Source: Pseudomonas sp. A-RE-19 (GTDB lineage: Bacteria; Pseudomonadota; Gammaproteobacteria; Pseudomonadales; Pseudomonadaceae). From it: DNA of 64,000 bases. Location of the stretch: positions 124,001 to 188,000 of the forward strand of contig NZ_JAHBDQ010000072.1 in assembly GCF_019956555.1 (NCBI RefSeq), written 5' to 3'. Of this stretch, positions 35,284 to 44,732 are shown piece by piece. A model generated the notes under the pieces. It worked only from the letters and a program-made list of their open reading frames with translations. It was not told the DNA's origin and did no database searches. A program made the translations under genes and the position numbers. The stretch's first letter is position 1; each line of letters begins with the position of its first letter.

Positions 35284-35347
35284 TGATCGATATCAACCCC
35301 TTATTAATTTATGATCTGCGCCTTCCCCACGCCGATTCCGAGTTGCC

Positions 35348-35836
35348 ATGAACACCGTCATCCGCCACGTCACCTCTGCTGACCTGGACCGCTGCTACGC
35401 CATCGAAACCGTTGCCTACGAAGGCGATGAAGCCGCCACCCGCGAGAAAATCGCCACCCGCATCGCCACCTGGCCCGAGGGCTTCATCGTGGCGGAAGTG
35501 GATGGCGTGGTAGCCGGCTTCATCAATTCCGGTGCGGCGTTTGAAGTGGAAATGTCGGACGAGGCGTTCAAGGAGCTGATCGGCCACGACCCGGCCGGCC
35601 CGCACGTGGTGATCATGTCGGTGGTGGTGCACCCGGACTACCAAGGGCAGGGCCTGGCGAAACGCTTGATGGGTGAGTTCATCCAGCAAATGCGTGCGCT
35701 GAACAAGGCCAGCATCCACCTGATGTGCAAAGAGCGACACATCCCGCTCTATGCCGGGTTTGGTTTTGCCTACATCAAACCTTCGGCGTCCGATCATGGC
35801 GGCATGGCTTGGCATGAGATGGTGCTGGACCTCTGA
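35348..35836 (+). CDS. GNAT family N-acetyltransferase
   Basis: 162-aa acetyltransferase. Acetyl-CoA loop VVVHPDYQGQGLAKRLMGEF (Q/R-x-x-G-x-G/A) is clear, and KERHIPLYAGFGFAY follows. It resembles the aralkylamine/serotonin acetyltransferase group. Substrate unknown. Confidence 0.87.
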   Translation: MNTVIRHVTSADLDRCYAIETVAYEGDEAATREKIATRIATWPEGFIVAEVDGVVAGFINSGAAFEVEMSDEAFKELIGHDPAGPHVVIMSVVVHPDYQGQGLAKRLMGEFIQQMRALNKASIHLMCKERHIPLYAGFGFAYIKPSASDHGGMAWHEMVLDL

Positions 35837-35855
35837 TGATCTGTTTGACGTAAAC

Positions 35856-35930
35856 CGCCTTCGCGGGCAAGCCTCGCTCCTACAGATTGCATCGAGTTTC
35901 CTGTAGGAGCGAGGCTTGCCCGCGAAGGCG
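35856..35930. repeat. REP doublet, family A variant
   Basis: Inverted CTGTAGGAGCGAGGCTTGCC pair with a short 15-bp loop between convergent genes. Confidence 0.87.
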
Positions 35931-35954
35931 ATCCGCAGATCGCCACAAAATCTT

Positions 35955-36560
35955 CTAATAGAGACTGTCACGCACTCTCGCCGGCGCTTCCCGGTCATAC
36001 GTGTCGGCATCGAACTGCCCGTCGTTCAATCGCTTGTGAAATGCGCCCGCCGTCGGCAGGGCAGAGCGTTCAAGGTACTTCTCGGGATTCCACAAATCCG
36101 AACGCACAATCGCTTTCGAACAGTGGAAATACGCTGCCTCCACCGTCACCAGCATCACCGTGCGTGCCGGTTTGCCGTTGACTGCAAAACTTTCCAGCAA
36201 CTCGGGTTCGGCGCTGATCTGCGCCGTGCCGTTGACCCGCAACGTCTCGCCGATCCCTGGAATGATGAACAGCAGCGATACCCGCGAGTCGAGCACAACA
36301 TTGCGCAGCGTATCGATACGGTTGTTGCCCGGTCGATCCGGGATCGCCAGCGTGCGTTCATTGACGATCCGCACGAAACCCGGCGAATCGCCACGGGGCG
36401 AACCGTCCATGCCATCGGGGCCGACCGAGCTGATGATCACCAGTGGCGAGGCGCGGACCATCGCTTGATAGTCCTCGTTCAGGAATGGGATCTGCTTGCG
36501 CACCGCACGGTCATGGGGCAGGCCGTAGATCGTTTCCAGCGCTTCGATTGAATTCAACAT
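35955..36560 (-). CDS. Pyridoxamine 5'-phosphate oxidase family (FMN-binding) protein
   Basis: 201-aa split-barrel flavin-binding protein of the PPOX group. Features are FLNEDYQAMVRASPLVIISSVGPDGMDGSPRGD, the FMN phosphate-binding RIDTLRNVVLDSRVSLLFIIPG segment and AYFHCSKAIVRS. Members bind flavin or F420-like cofactors; the reaction is unknown. It lies 18 bp after the GNAT gene at 36579 on the same strand. Confidence 0.85.
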   Translation of the reverse strand: MLNSIEALETIYGLPHDRAVRKQIPFLNEDYQAMVRASPLVIISSVGPDGMDGSPRGDSPGFVRIVNERTLAIPDRPGNNRIDTLRNVVLDSRVSLLFIIPGIGETLRVNGTAQISAEPELLESFAVNGKPARTVMLVTVEAAYFHCSKAIVRSDLWNPEKYLERSALPTAGAFHKRLNDGQFDADTYDREAPARVRDSLY

Positions 36561-36578
36561 CGTTCATCCCTCTACGAA

Positions 36579-37064
36579 TCAGAAAACCAGCCCCATCCGC
36601 CGTTCATAACCGATCCGGCCCTTGTACGCTTCACCACTGTCGACAAAGCCATACTTGGCATACAGCGCGATAGCCGACTCATTGTCCGCATCCACCGACA
36701 ACTCCAGCCCTTTGATTTCCGGCCAGGCCTGGCGCGCAACGTCGGGCAGGGCTTGCAGGCAGGCTTTGCCATAACCTTTGCCCTGGGCGCGGTGATCGAC
36801 TTGCAATGCGTGCAGGGTGGCGCTGTGTTCGTCGGCCCAGGCCGGCAGCACCGGCGGGCGCTTGAGCAGCAGGAAGGCCACCGGCGCATCCTCCACCAGC
36901 AGCGCAAAGCCTTTGACGCCAGGGCCGGGTTTGGACAGCAAGGTGTGCAACGCACCATGAATATCGCCGGAGAATCTGATTTGTTCAGCGTGGATTTCGA
37001 TGGCCTCGACCTGTTGGCGCTGCAGGGCGTTCAGGCTTTCGTAAGGCACGAGTCGGGCTGTCAC
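36579..37064 (-). CDS. GNAT family N-acetyltransferase
   Basis: 161-aa acetyltransferase with acetyl-CoA loop LQVDHRAQGKGYGKACLQALP and ALYAKYGFVDSG. I chose GTG 37064 because AAAAAGGAC lies upstream at good spacing; an in-frame ATG at 37121 would add 19 residues not typical of the family. It leads into the PPOX gene, likely one transcript. Confidence 0.8.
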   Translation of the reverse strand: MTARLVPYESLNALQRQQVEAIEIHAEQIRFSGDIHGALHTLLSKPGPGVKGFALLVEDAPVAFLLLKRPPVLPAWADEHSATLHALQVDHRAQGKGYGKACLQALPDVARQAWPEIKGLELSVDADNESAIALYAKYGFVDSGEAYKGRIGYERRMGLVF

Positions 37065-37140
37065 TGGAGTGTCCTTTTTCCGACGGGAATGAGCCTCGGA
37101 TTCTAGCGAGTTTGCTCCCATGGATTATTTTTATTTCGGC

Positions 37141-37166
37141 TGTCGATTTGGCTTTTCGCCAGACGA
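37141..37166 (+). promoter_or_regulatory. Putative ECF42 sigma promoter
   Basis: TGTCGA, 17-bp spacer, CGA(C). It matches the ECF42 consensus as I recall it (TGTCGA at -35, CGA/TC at -10). It lies 40 bp before the NTF2-like gene that opens the cassette ending with the sigma factor. Confidence 0.55.
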
Positions 37167-37205
37167 CTAAGGGTGTCTTCCACAAAAAAACCACGGAGAA
37201 CCCTC

Positions 37206-37631
37206 ATGAATACTCAGACACCAATCCATAACCTGATCGAGAACTATCGCCAGGCGGTCATCGCCAAGGACGTGGAAAAGGTCATGGCCCTGTATGCCGA
37301 TGACATCGTCTCCTTCGACGCGGTCAAAGCCCTGCAATTCAAGGGCAAGGCGGCCTACCGCGCGCATTGGCAGGAATGCATGGAGATGTGCCCGGGGCCG
37401 CACATTTTCGAGTTCCACGAAATCGACATCGTGTCGTCGCAGGAGATCGCTTTCGCTCACTGGCTGGCGCATTGCGGCGGCACCAATGAGAAGGGTGAAA
37501 CCCAGGCCTGCTGGATGCGCGTCACCGCCTGCTACCGGCAGGAAGCGGGGCTCTGGCAGATCGTCCACGAACACTGGTCGGCACCGTTTGACATGACGAG
37601 CGGCGCGGCGCTGTTCAACCTGGAGCCCTGA
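37206..37631 (+). CDS. SnoaL/NTF2-like (DUF4440-type) protein
   Basis: 141-aa cone-shaped alpha+beta barrel protein (NTF2 fold). Pattern: IENYRQAVIAKDVEKVMALYADDIVSFDAVKALQFKGK and GLWQIVHEHWSAPF. Related proteins are ketosteroid isomerase-like or ligand-binding. ATG 37206 follows GGAG. It sits directly behind an ECF42-type promoter and before the YCII, SRPBCC and sigma genes, so it is probably part of the regulon. Confidence 0.82.
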   Translation: MNTQTPIHNLIENYRQAVIAKDVEKVMALYADDIVSFDAVKALQFKGKAAYRAHWQECMEMCPGPHIFEFHEIDIVSSQEIAFAHWLAHCGGTNEKGETQACWMRVTACYRQEAGLWQIVHEHWSAPFDMTSGAALFNLEP

Positions 37632-37759
37632 TCGTCTAGCCTGATTCGTCGGGCTGTTTATCGGAAAGCAACGCCAAAGCTCCAATCAGCAGCCATAGTT
37701 GATCAGTTCGATCAGGGCAACGCTCCAAGAGATGGAGAACCCCTGAAATGGAGAGTCCT

Positions 37760-38104
37760 ATGAAGTATTTATGCCTGGTCTACAGCGACGAGCTGGAATT
37801 GCACTCGCAGCCCGAAAGCCCCAATGACGCCGAGTGCATGGCCTACAGCGAGTCGATCCAGAGCAGCGGCCGGATGATCGCCGCCGAGGCATTGGAGTCG
37901 GTGCAGACCGCGACCACCGTGCGCATGCGCAACGGCAAAATGTCGATCACCGACGGCCCGTTCGCCGAAACCAAGGAGCAATTGGCCGGCTTCTACCTGA
38001 TCGATGCCAAGGACCTCAATGACGCCCTCCAGATTGCCGGCAACATTCCGGCGGCTCGGGTCGGCTGCGTCGAGGTGCGTCCCGTTCGCCAGTTGAATCC
38101 CTGA
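37760..38104 (+). CDS. YciI-like DGPF domain protein
   Basis: 114-aa YCII/DGPF-domain protein (ferredoxin-like fold). The hallmark ITDGPFAETKEQLAGFYLID is present with conserved His/Asp pairs. ATG 37760 follows GGAGAG; ATG 37748 is in frame four codons upstream. DGPF proteins are the typical partners of ECF42 sigma factors, as here. Confidence 0.88.
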   Translation: MKYLCLVYSDELELHSQPESPNDAECMAYSESIQSSGRMIAAEALESVQTATTVRMRNGKMSITDGPFAETKEQLAGFYLIDAKDLNDALQIAGNIPAARVGCVEVRPVRQLNP

Positions 38105-38130
38105 ATAACAATCACAACAGGAGTTCTTTC

Positions 38131-38622
38131 ATGAGTCCGCAATCCGCCCAGCGAAAACCGGCCGAATTCGAGTTATCCATCAGTCGCCTGATCGATGCGC
38201 CGCGCAGCAAAATCTTCCGCGCCTGGACCGAACCCGCGCTGCTCGCCCAATGGTGGGGACCTCACGGCATGACCACGCCCGAGTGCGAAATGGACCTGTG
38301 GGTGGGCGGCCAGTTTCGCACCCTGATGCGGGCGCCGAATGGTGCCGAGTACCCGACCATGGGCGTGTTTCTGGAGATCGTCGCCCCGGAGCGTCTGGTG
38401 TTCACCGACGCTTTTCTTCCCGGTTGGATTCCCTCAGGCAAGCCATTCATGACCGCCGAAGTGACGCTCGAGGACCGGGACGGCAAAACCCTCTACACCG
38501 CTCGCGCCATGCACTGGAACGAGGAGGATCGCCAGGCACACGAGGCCATGGGGTTTCACGACGGTTGGGGGCAAAGCCTCGATCGGCTGGAGACGCTGGT
38601 GACTGAAGGCATGCCGGACTGA
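38131..38622 (+). CDS. SRPBCC/AHSA1 domain protein
   Basis: 163-aa START/Bet v1-like fold protein (AHSA1 type): ISRLIDAPRSKIFRAWTEPALLAQWWGP, ECEMDLWVGGQFRTLM, MGVFLEIVAPERLVFTD. Ligand-binding pocket family; role unknown. Its TGA overlaps the ATG of the sigma gene by one base (TGATG), so the two are coupled. Confidence 0.88.
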   Translation: MSPQSAQRKPAEFELSISRLIDAPRSKIFRAWTEPALLAQWWGPHGMTTPECEMDLWVGGQFRTLMRAPNGAEYPTMGVFLEIVAPERLVFTDAFLPGWIPSGKPFMTAEVTLEDRDGKTLYTARAMHWNEEDRQAHEAMGFHDGWGQSLDRLETLVTEGMPD

Positions 38623-39857
38623 TGCCTGGCGAGTCGGTACGGGCGCGAGTCGAGCAGGTCTACCGCGAAGATTCGCGGCGGATCCTGGCGACCCTGATCC
38701 GTCTGCTCGGCGATTTCGACCTCGCCGAAGAAGCGCTGCACGAGGCGTTCTTCGTCGCGGTCGAACGCTGGCAGCGTGACGGTGTGCCGGACAATCCGCG
38801 CACCTGGCTGGTGTCCACCGGGCGCTTCAAGGCCATCGATGTGTTGCGTCGGCGTGCGCGTTTTAACGCATCCAAACCGATGTTGATCGCTCAGCTGCAA
38901 GAGCTGGAGCAGGCTGACTGGAGTGATGAAGATGTGGAAGACGATCGCCTGCGGCTGATTTTCACCTGTTGCCACCCGGCACTGGCGGCGGACGCTCAAG
39001 TGCCGTTGACCCTTCGCGAAGTCTGCGACCTGACCACGGAAGAAATCGCCCGGGCCTTTCTCTCGGCGCCGGCCACCATCGCCCAGCGCATCGTGCGGGC
39101 GAAGGCCAAGATCCGTGACGCGAAAATCCCTTATCAAGTGCCCACCCTGACGGAACTGCCCGAGCGTCTCGACAGCGTGCTGCGGGTGATTTATCTGGTG
39201 TTCAACGAAGGCTACTCGGCGTCGATCGGCAGTGAACTGACCCGCGAAGACCTGACGCGAGAAGCGATTCGTCTCGGTCGATTGTTGATGGAATTGCTAC
39301 CCGAACCGGAGGTGATGGGGCTGTTGGCACTGATGCTGTTGCATGAATCCCGGCGCCCGGCCAGGACCTCGCCCGACGGCGAGTTGGTTGTGCTGGACGA
39401 GCAGGATCGCTCGTTGTGGGACGCCGAGCTGATTGCCGAAGGCTGTGCACTGGTGGAGCGGGCGCTGACGACGCGGCGCTTCGGGCCTTATTGCCTGCAA
39501 GCGGCGATTGCGGCGGTGCACGCCGAAGCGGCCACGGCGGCGGAGACGGACTGGCCGCAGATTGTTGGCCTGTATGACGTGCTGCTGCGGGCCGTGCCAT
39601 CGCCGGTGATCGAACTCAATCGCGCGGCGGCGCTGGCCAGGCGCGATGGGCCGCAGGCCGGACTGACGTTGATCGAAGGGATTCTGGCGCGGGGCGAATT
39701 GCTGGATTACCACTTGGCGCACTCGGCGCGGGCAGAGTTTTACCGGCAGTTGGGGAGGGTGGATGAGGCGCGGGCGGCGTATGAACGGGCGCTGGAGTTG
39801 ACGCAGCAAGTGCCGGAGCGGCGGTTTATCGAGGGGCGGCTCAGGGCGTTGGAGTGA
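38622..39857 (+). CDS. ECF sigma factor, group ECF42 type
   Basis: 411-aa extracytoplasmic-function sigma factor. Sigma2 region (VYREDSRRILATLIRLLGDFDLAEEALHEAF to ALKR-type helices, residues 10-80), sigma4 region (LTTEEIARAFLSAPATIAQRIVRAK, near 135-165) and a long C-terminal extension of about 230 residues (DUF6596 plus TPR-like helices ending EARAAYERALEL), which in ECF42 replaces the anti-sigma factor as regulatory module. The partner DGPF gene lies just upstream and no anti-sigma gene is present. Last gene of the cassette. Confidence 0.9.
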   Translation: MPGESVRARVEQVYREDSRRILATLIRLLGDFDLAEEALHEAFFVAVERWQRDGVPDNPRTWLVSTGRFKAIDVLRRRARFNASKPMLIAQLQELEQADWSDEDVEDDRLRLIFTCCHPALAADAQVPLTLREVCDLTTEEIARAFLSAPATIAQRIVRAKAKIRDAKIPYQVPTLTELPERLDSVLRVIYLVFNEGYSASIGSELTREDLTREAIRLGRLLMELLPEPEVMGLLALMLLHESRRPARTSPDGELVVLDEQDRSLWDAELIAEGCALVERALTTRRFGPYCLQAAIAAVHAEAATAAETDWPQIVGLYDVLLRAVPSPVIELNRAAALARRDGPQAGLTLIEGILARGELLDYHLAHSARAEFYRQLGRVDEARAAYERALELTQQVPERRFIEGRLRALE

Positions 39858-39875
39858 TGTGATCTTGCGGGCCCT

Positions 39876-39968
39876 ATCGCGAGCAGGCTCGCTCCCACAG
39901 TGGATCGATGATGTACGCAAAATTTGTGTCCGACAGAGGGCTCATGTGGGAGCGAGCCTGCTCGCGAT
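39876..39968. repeat. REP doublet, family A
   Basis: Inverted GTGGGAGCGAGCCTGCTCGC pair between convergent sigma and LysR genes. Confidence 0.87.
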
Positions 39969-39978
39969 GGCAGCACCG

Positions 39979-40833
39979 CTATTCCAGCATCTTGCCAAGC
40001 AACCAACTCCCCGCCGGCCCCGGTGGATGCAAACGCGACCACAGCGCATCGACGCACACCGGTTTCGGCCAGCCGCGCACATTCAGCTCCACCAACGAGC
40101 CGGCCCCGAACCGTCCCACCAGCCACCGGGGCAACGGCGCCCAGCCGAACCCGCCCTGGGCCATTTCCAGCAGCATCAAGTAACTCGGCGCCGACCAGAC
40201 GCGCCCCTTCGCCCGACTTTCATACGGATTGACGATCGTCGCCAGACGCAGCTCACGGTGCTGTTGCAGCACGTCCTGATCGATTCCGCTCAGCTTCGCC
40301 AACGGGTGAGCGCGGGACACGAACAGGGCGATTTCCGTGCGCTCGTCCACCGTCGAACTGACCAGGTCTGGTGGGTAGCTGTCTTGCATCTCGGCGAAGG
40401 CGACATGCGCCCGGCCCCGTTGCACCAGCGCCACCAGGTCATCGCATTCGGCGATCAGGCATTCAAGTTCCAGGTCTGGATAACGCTGCTCGAACGCAGT
40501 GAGCGCTGCTTCGAAACGGTCGGACTGATAGGTGTCGGAAATCGCCACGGTCAGCTTTGGCTCGACGCCTTGGGACAGTTGGCTGGCGGTCATTTCCAGA
40601 CGGCTGGTGGCGGCCAGAATCTCCTCGGCCCGTTGCAGCATGACGTGCCCGGCCGGGGTCAGGCTCGGCTTGCGACTGCTGCGGTCGAACAGGGCAAGGT
40701 TAAGGTCGATTTCCAGGCTGGCCACGGCGGCGCTGATGGTCGACTGACTGCGGCCGAGCTTGCGCGCCGCAGCGGAAAACGAGCCTTGGGTCGCCGCCTG
40801 GACAAACGCCAGCAGCACTTCGTGGGACGCCAT
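39979..40833 (-). CDS. LysR family transcriptional regulator
   Basis: 284 aa with N-terminal HTH (FVQAATQGSFSAAARKLGRSQSTISAAVASLE) and a PBP2 effector domain. Divergent from the PACE efflux gene 89 bp away, a common regulator-pump arrangement. Confidence 0.88.
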   Translation of the reverse strand: MASHEVLLAFVQAATQGSFSAAARKLGRSQSTISAAVASLEIDLNLALFDRSSRKPSLTPAGHVMLQRAEEILAATSRLEMTASQLSQGVEPKLTVAISDTYQSDRFEAALTAFEQRYPDLELECLIAECDDLVALVQRGRAHVAFAEMQDSYPPDLVSSTVDERTEIALFVSRAHPLAKLSGIDQDVLQQHRELRLATIVNPYESRAKGRVWSAPSYLMLLEMAQGGFGWAPLPRWLVGRFGAGSLVELNVRGWPKPVCVDALWSRLHPPGPAGSWLLGKMLE

Positions 40834-40922
40834 GAACTATCGCCTTGATCGATGGTTATTGGTTATGAAGTATCGTTTCGATCACCGATCATGGCAACCA
40901 CAGTCACTCAGGGAGCCTGGCC

Positions 40923-41360
40923 ATGAACGCCAACAAATCCATCACTGAACGCATTTTCCAGGCCATCGGTTTCGAACTGCTGGCGATATTGATCTGTACC
41001 CCGCTGCTGGCCTGGATCATGGACAAACCCATGCTGGAAATGGGCGCGGTGACCATGGCCATTGCAGCCCTTGCCCTGGCCTGGAACGTGGTCTTCAACG
41101 GCCTGTTCGACCGCTTGCTCAAACGCTATTCCATCGTGCGTAACGCGTGGGTCCGCGTGGTGCATGCGCTGTTGTTCGAAGGCGGCCTGGTCGCGTTTGG
41201 CGTGCCGTTGATTGCCTGGTGGTTGAAGGTCAGCCTGTGGCAGGCGTTCCTGCTGGACATCGGCGTGCTGCTGTTTTTCCTGCCGTACACCTACGTGTAC
41301 CACTGGGGTTATGACGTGGTGCGTGAACGGCTGTTGGTGCGCAGGGCTTGTGAGGTTTAA
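40923..41360 (+). CDS. PACE family multidrug efflux transporter
   Basis: 145-aa four-TM inner-membrane protein with two tandem bacterial transmembrane pair domains, like AceI. Conserved features are the Glu in TM1 (ERIFQAIGFELLAI), WNVVFNGLFDRLL, RVVHALLFEGGL and FFLPYTYVYHWGYDVV. Proton-driven export of biocides such as chlorhexidine is known for AceI; the substrate here is unknown. Divergent LysR likely controls it. Confidence 0.9.
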   Translation: MNANKSITERIFQAIGFELLAILICTPLLAWIMDKPMLEMGAVTMAIAALALAWNVVFNGLFDRLLKRYSIVRNAWVRVVHALLFEGGLVAFGVPLIAWWLKVSLWQAFLLDIGVLLFFLPYTYVYHWGYDVVRERLLVRRACEV

Positions 41361-41365
41361 AAGCA

Positions 41366-41464
41366 AAGATCGCAGCCTTCGGCAGCTCCTACGCCGATCG
41401 GGTACAACCATAATCACGGATGTACGCCGATCGGCGTAGGAGCTGCCGCAGGCTGCGATCTTTT
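41366..41464. repeat. REP doublet, family B
   Basis: Inverted GATCGCAGCCTTCGGCAGCT / AGCTGCCGCAGGCTGCGATC pair. Confidence 0.8.
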
Positions 41465-41518
41465 GATCTTACGGGGCAGAGCGTTCATAAGTCGGATCTG
41501 AACAACACCCCATAAGAC

Positions 41519-41612
41519 CTGTAGGAGCGAGGCTTGCCCGCGAAGGCGGTCTACCAGTAAAAATCATCGTTGAATGTGAAATCGCCTTCGCGGGCAAGCC
41601 TCGCTCCTACAG
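41519..41612. repeat. REP doublet, family A variant
   Basis: Inverted CTGTAGGAGCGAGGCTTGCC pair immediately next to a family B doublet. The 263-bp gap 41361-41623 is filled by these two repeats. Confidence 0.87.
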
Positions 41613-41623
41613 GTGCTGTGTGG

Positions 41624-43240
41624 TCAGAACAGCTTGGTGAACAACCAATACAAACTACCCGACAACACAATCGCCGCCGGCAGGGTCAGCACCCAGGCCA
41701 TCAGCAGGTTGCGGATGGTCTTCATCTGCAAACCGCCACCGTTGGCGACCATGGTCCCGGCCACGCCTGAAGACAACACGTGAGTGGTCGATACCGGCAG
41801 GCCGAACATGTCGGCCGCGCCGATGGTCAGCATGGCCACGGTTTCCGCCGAGGCGCCCTGAGCGTAGGTCAGGTGCGTCTTGCCGATTTTCTCGCCGACC
41901 GTCACCACAATGCGTTTCCAGCCGACCATGGTGCCCAGCCCCAGGGCGATGGCCACCGCGATTTTCACCCACAGCGGAATGAACCGTGTGGCGTTGTCGA
42001 TCTGTTGCTTGAACAATTGCAGCTTGCCGGTGGTGTCGGCGTCGAAGTTGCCAGCCTTGTTCTTGTCCATCAGGCGAATGGTTTCGCTGGCCAGGTACAT
42101 GTCATTGCGCACGTTGCCCATCGCTTCGGCCGGTACTTTCGACAGCGAGCCATAACCCTTCACTTCGTTACCGATATGGCCCGCCAGTGCGGCGAGAGCA
42201 GGAATCAGTTGCGGGTTGGTTTCCTTGTTGCGCATGTAATCGGTCAGTACCGGGCGTGGATCGGCGGGTGCCGGCAGCGGCGTGTTTTTCATCAGGGCCT
42301 GCTGGGTAACTTCAGCCACTGCGGCGAACTGCAGGGTCTGGTCCGCCGGCATGGTGCGGTTCAGCGCATACGCCATCGGCAAGGTGCCCACCAGGATCAG
42401 CATGATCAGGCCCATGCCTTTCTGGCCATCGTTGGAGCCGTGGGCGAACGACACGCCGGTGCAGGTCAGAATCAACATGCCGCGAATCCACCACGGTGGC
42501 GGGGTGTTGCCCTTCGGTGCCTTGTACAGCGCGCGATTTTTGACGAAGGCGCGTAACGCCAGCAGCAACAGCGCGGCGAACGCGAAACCGATCAGCGGCG
42601 ACAGCAGCAACGCGTAACCGACCTTGGTCGCCTGAGCCCAGTCCACGCCGCTGGTACCGTCACGGCCGTGCATCAGGGCGTTGGCCACGCCGACACCGAT
42701 GATCGAGCCGATCAGGGTGTGCGACGAGGACGCCGGCAAACCCAGCCACCACGTGCCGAGGTTCCACAGGATCGCGGCGATCAACAGGGCGAAGATCATC
42801 GCGAAACCGGCGGAGGAACCGACTTGCAGAATCAGCTCCACCGGCAGCAGGGCGATGATGCCGAACGCCACCGCGCCGCTCGACAGCAACACCCCCAGAA
42901 AGTTGAAGAACCCGGACCAGGCCACCGCGAAATTCGGCGGCAAGGAGTTGGTGTAAATCACCGTCGCCACGGCGTTGGCGGTGTCGTGAAAACCGTTGAC
43001 GAACTCAAAGCCCAAGGCAATCAGCAGCGCGACGCCCAACAGCAGGAACGGCGTCCAGGTGGTGACCACCGTGCCGAGTTCGCTCATGTCGTGCATCAGG
43101 CTGTAAGCGGTGAACAACAGCCCGCTGCCCAGCACCGCAAAGAACAACACAATGGTGAGCAGGCCGGGTTTTTTATCGAGTTGCGGCTTGGCACTGCTGG
43201 CGGGAACCTGGGCAGCGGCGGTGAAGGAAGGCGTAGCCAT
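41624..43240 (-). CDS. Inorganic phosphate transporter, PiT family
   Basis: Low-affinity phosphate/metal symporter, 538 aa and about 12 TM helices. PiT duplicated signatures are visible: FVNGFHDTANAVATVIYTNSL near the N-terminus and AHGSNDGQKGMG and VSTTHVLSSGVAG in the second half. A hydrophilic insert (residues about 300-400) separates the halves. ATG 43240 follows CAGGATT; a TTG three codons upstream is less likely. Confidence 0.93.
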   Translation of the reverse strand: MATPSFTAAAQVPASSAKPQLDKKPGLLTIVLFFAVLGSGLLFTAYSLMHDMSELGTVVTTWTPFLLLGVALLIALGFEFVNGFHDTANAVATVIYTNSLPPNFAVAWSGFFNFLGVLLSSGAVAFGIIALLPVELILQVGSSAGFAMIFALLIAAILWNLGTWWLGLPASSSHTLIGSIIGVGVANALMHGRDGTSGVDWAQATKVGYALLLSPLIGFAFAALLLLALRAFVKNRALYKAPKGNTPPPWWIRGMLILTCTGVSFAHGSNDGQKGMGLIMLILVGTLPMAYALNRTMPADQTLQFAAVAEVTQQALMKNTPLPAPADPRPVLTDYMRNKETNPQLIPALAALAGHIGNEVKGYGSLSKVPAEAMGNVRNDMYLASETIRLMDKNKAGNFDADTTGKLQLFKQQIDNATRFIPLWVKIAVAIALGLGTMVGWKRIVVTVGEKIGKTHLTYAQGASAETVAMLTIGAADMFGLPVSTTHVLSSGVAGTMVANGGGLQMKTIRNLLMAWVLTLPAAIVLSGSLYWLFTKLF

Positions 43241-43352
43241 GCCGGACAATCCTGAGCAGAGAAGGAGTGTCTCCCATGATCGTTGCTAAATATTACAGAG
43301 AGGCTGCGCTGGATCAGTGTTTGGTTTTTTTGCAGTCTTAAAGCGCAGAGGC

Positions 43353-43428
43353 AAAAGATCGCAGCCTTCGGCAGCGCCTACAGGGATCGTATTTCAAAGG
43401 TAGGAGCTGCCGAAGGCTGCGATCTTTT
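43353..43428. repeat. REP doublet, family B
   Basis: Inverted AAAAGATCGCAGCCTTCGGC arms between the PiT promoter region and the zntB 3' end. Confidence 0.8.
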
Positions 43429-43432
43429 GATC

Positions 43433-44455
43433 TTAATAATCCTGGCGCTTGCGAAACGCCCAGCGCCCGGCAATCAGGGTAAATGTCGCCACCAATGCCA
43501 CCAGAATCCAGAACCCCTCCGGATCACCGGAAAGCGGCACGCCACCGACGTTCATGCCGAAGAAACCGGCGATGATGTTGATCGGCAGCGCCAGCACCGT
43601 GACCACGGTCAGGGTGAACAGCGTGCGGTTGCTCTGTTCGTTGAGGTTGGCGGCGATTTCTTCCTGCAACAGCTTGATCCGTTCACCGAGGGCCGTGAGG
43701 TCGTTGATGATCAGCGCAAACTCCTCGGTGGACTTGCGCAGTTCCTTGACGTCCTCCTTCTGCAACCATTGCGGCGGGCGATTGAGCAGGCGCAGCAACG
43801 AGCCCGGCTCCAGCGCCAGCAACCGTTGCAGGCGCACCAGCACCCGGCGGTTGGCACCCAGCTCAGCGCGGTTAGTCGACAGTCGCGAAGACAGCAACTC
43901 ATCTTCGATCTGATCGACGCTGAGGCTGGTCTTGCGCACGATCTGCGTCAGCACTTCGCCCTGATCGCGCAGCAAATGCACCAGCAGTTCCAACGGAGAG
44001 CGAAAGCATTCACCGGCCTTCACCGAAGAGCGCAGCTTGTCCACCGAGTGCAGCGGTTGCAGGCGCGCGCTGATGATCAGCCGACTGCGGGCACAGACCC
44101 ACAGCGTCGAGACATCCGATGAGACCATGCTGCTGAGGTTGAACACCACGTCGTTGACCACCGCCAGCAACGCCGAGTCCACATGCTCGATGCGTGTCGA
44201 ACGAGAGCCTTCATGCAGCGCTTCGAAAAACTCGTCGGGCAATGCCAGATGGCTTTTCATCCAGCGCTCGCACGCGGCATGGGCCAGGTTCAGGTGCAGC
44301 CAGAGGAATTCGTCACTGTCGTCTGGTTGTTGCAGGCAATGCAGCGCCCTGGCCGAATCGATCTCCCGGCCGCGCTCGCCGGGGCGAAAACTGAAACCGT
44401 AAAGCAGGCCGAACAGGTCTGAGTCGCGATGGCGCTGGTCGATGCTGTGATTCAT
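43433..44455 (-). CDS. zntB: CorA-family zinc transporter ZntB
   Basis: 340-aa CorA/MIT superfamily metal transporter. Long cytoplasmic N-terminal helical domain, then two C-terminal TM helices; the pore loop FGMNVGGVPL is the GMN variant GMN-VGG(I/V)P typical of ZntB, and EGFW follows. Probably zinc transport; direction in the family is debated. Confidence 0.88.
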   Translation of the reverse strand: MNHSIDQRHRDSDLFGLLYGFSFRPGERGREIDSARALHCLQQPDDSDEFLWLHLNLAHAACERWMKSHLALPDEFFEALHEGSRSTRIEHVDSALLAVVNDVVFNLSSMVSSDVSTLWVCARSRLIISARLQPLHSVDKLRSSVKAGECFRSPLELLVHLLRDQGEVLTQIVRKTSLSVDQIEDELLSSRLSTNRAELGANRRVLVRLQRLLALEPGSLLRLLNRPPQWLQKEDVKELRKSTEEFALIINDLTALGERIKLLQEEIAANLNEQSNRTLFTLTVVTVLALPINIIAGFFGMNVGGVPLSGDPEGFWILVALVATFTLIAGRWAFRKRQDY

Positions 44456-44732
44456 GAGGTCTCGCTGTGAGGGGGACGCCTGTCGCGGGTTTCACAGGTT
44501 CACTTGAGCCCCATCATCGCAACGTATTTTGAAGGTTTTGTGACGGTTGAATCGGGCTGCAAACCCTTCGTCTTACCGATGGTCGGAAGGGGCTCAAGAA
44601 AGGCTCTGGCATGCCGATGACGCTGATGTCGATCTTCCGATTCTGGTGGTGAGCCAGCGTCGCTGACAGGGATGTCCAGACACCTTGCACGCCTGTAAGT
44701 CGTGCTTCATCCCTGTCATGAGATATCACTCG

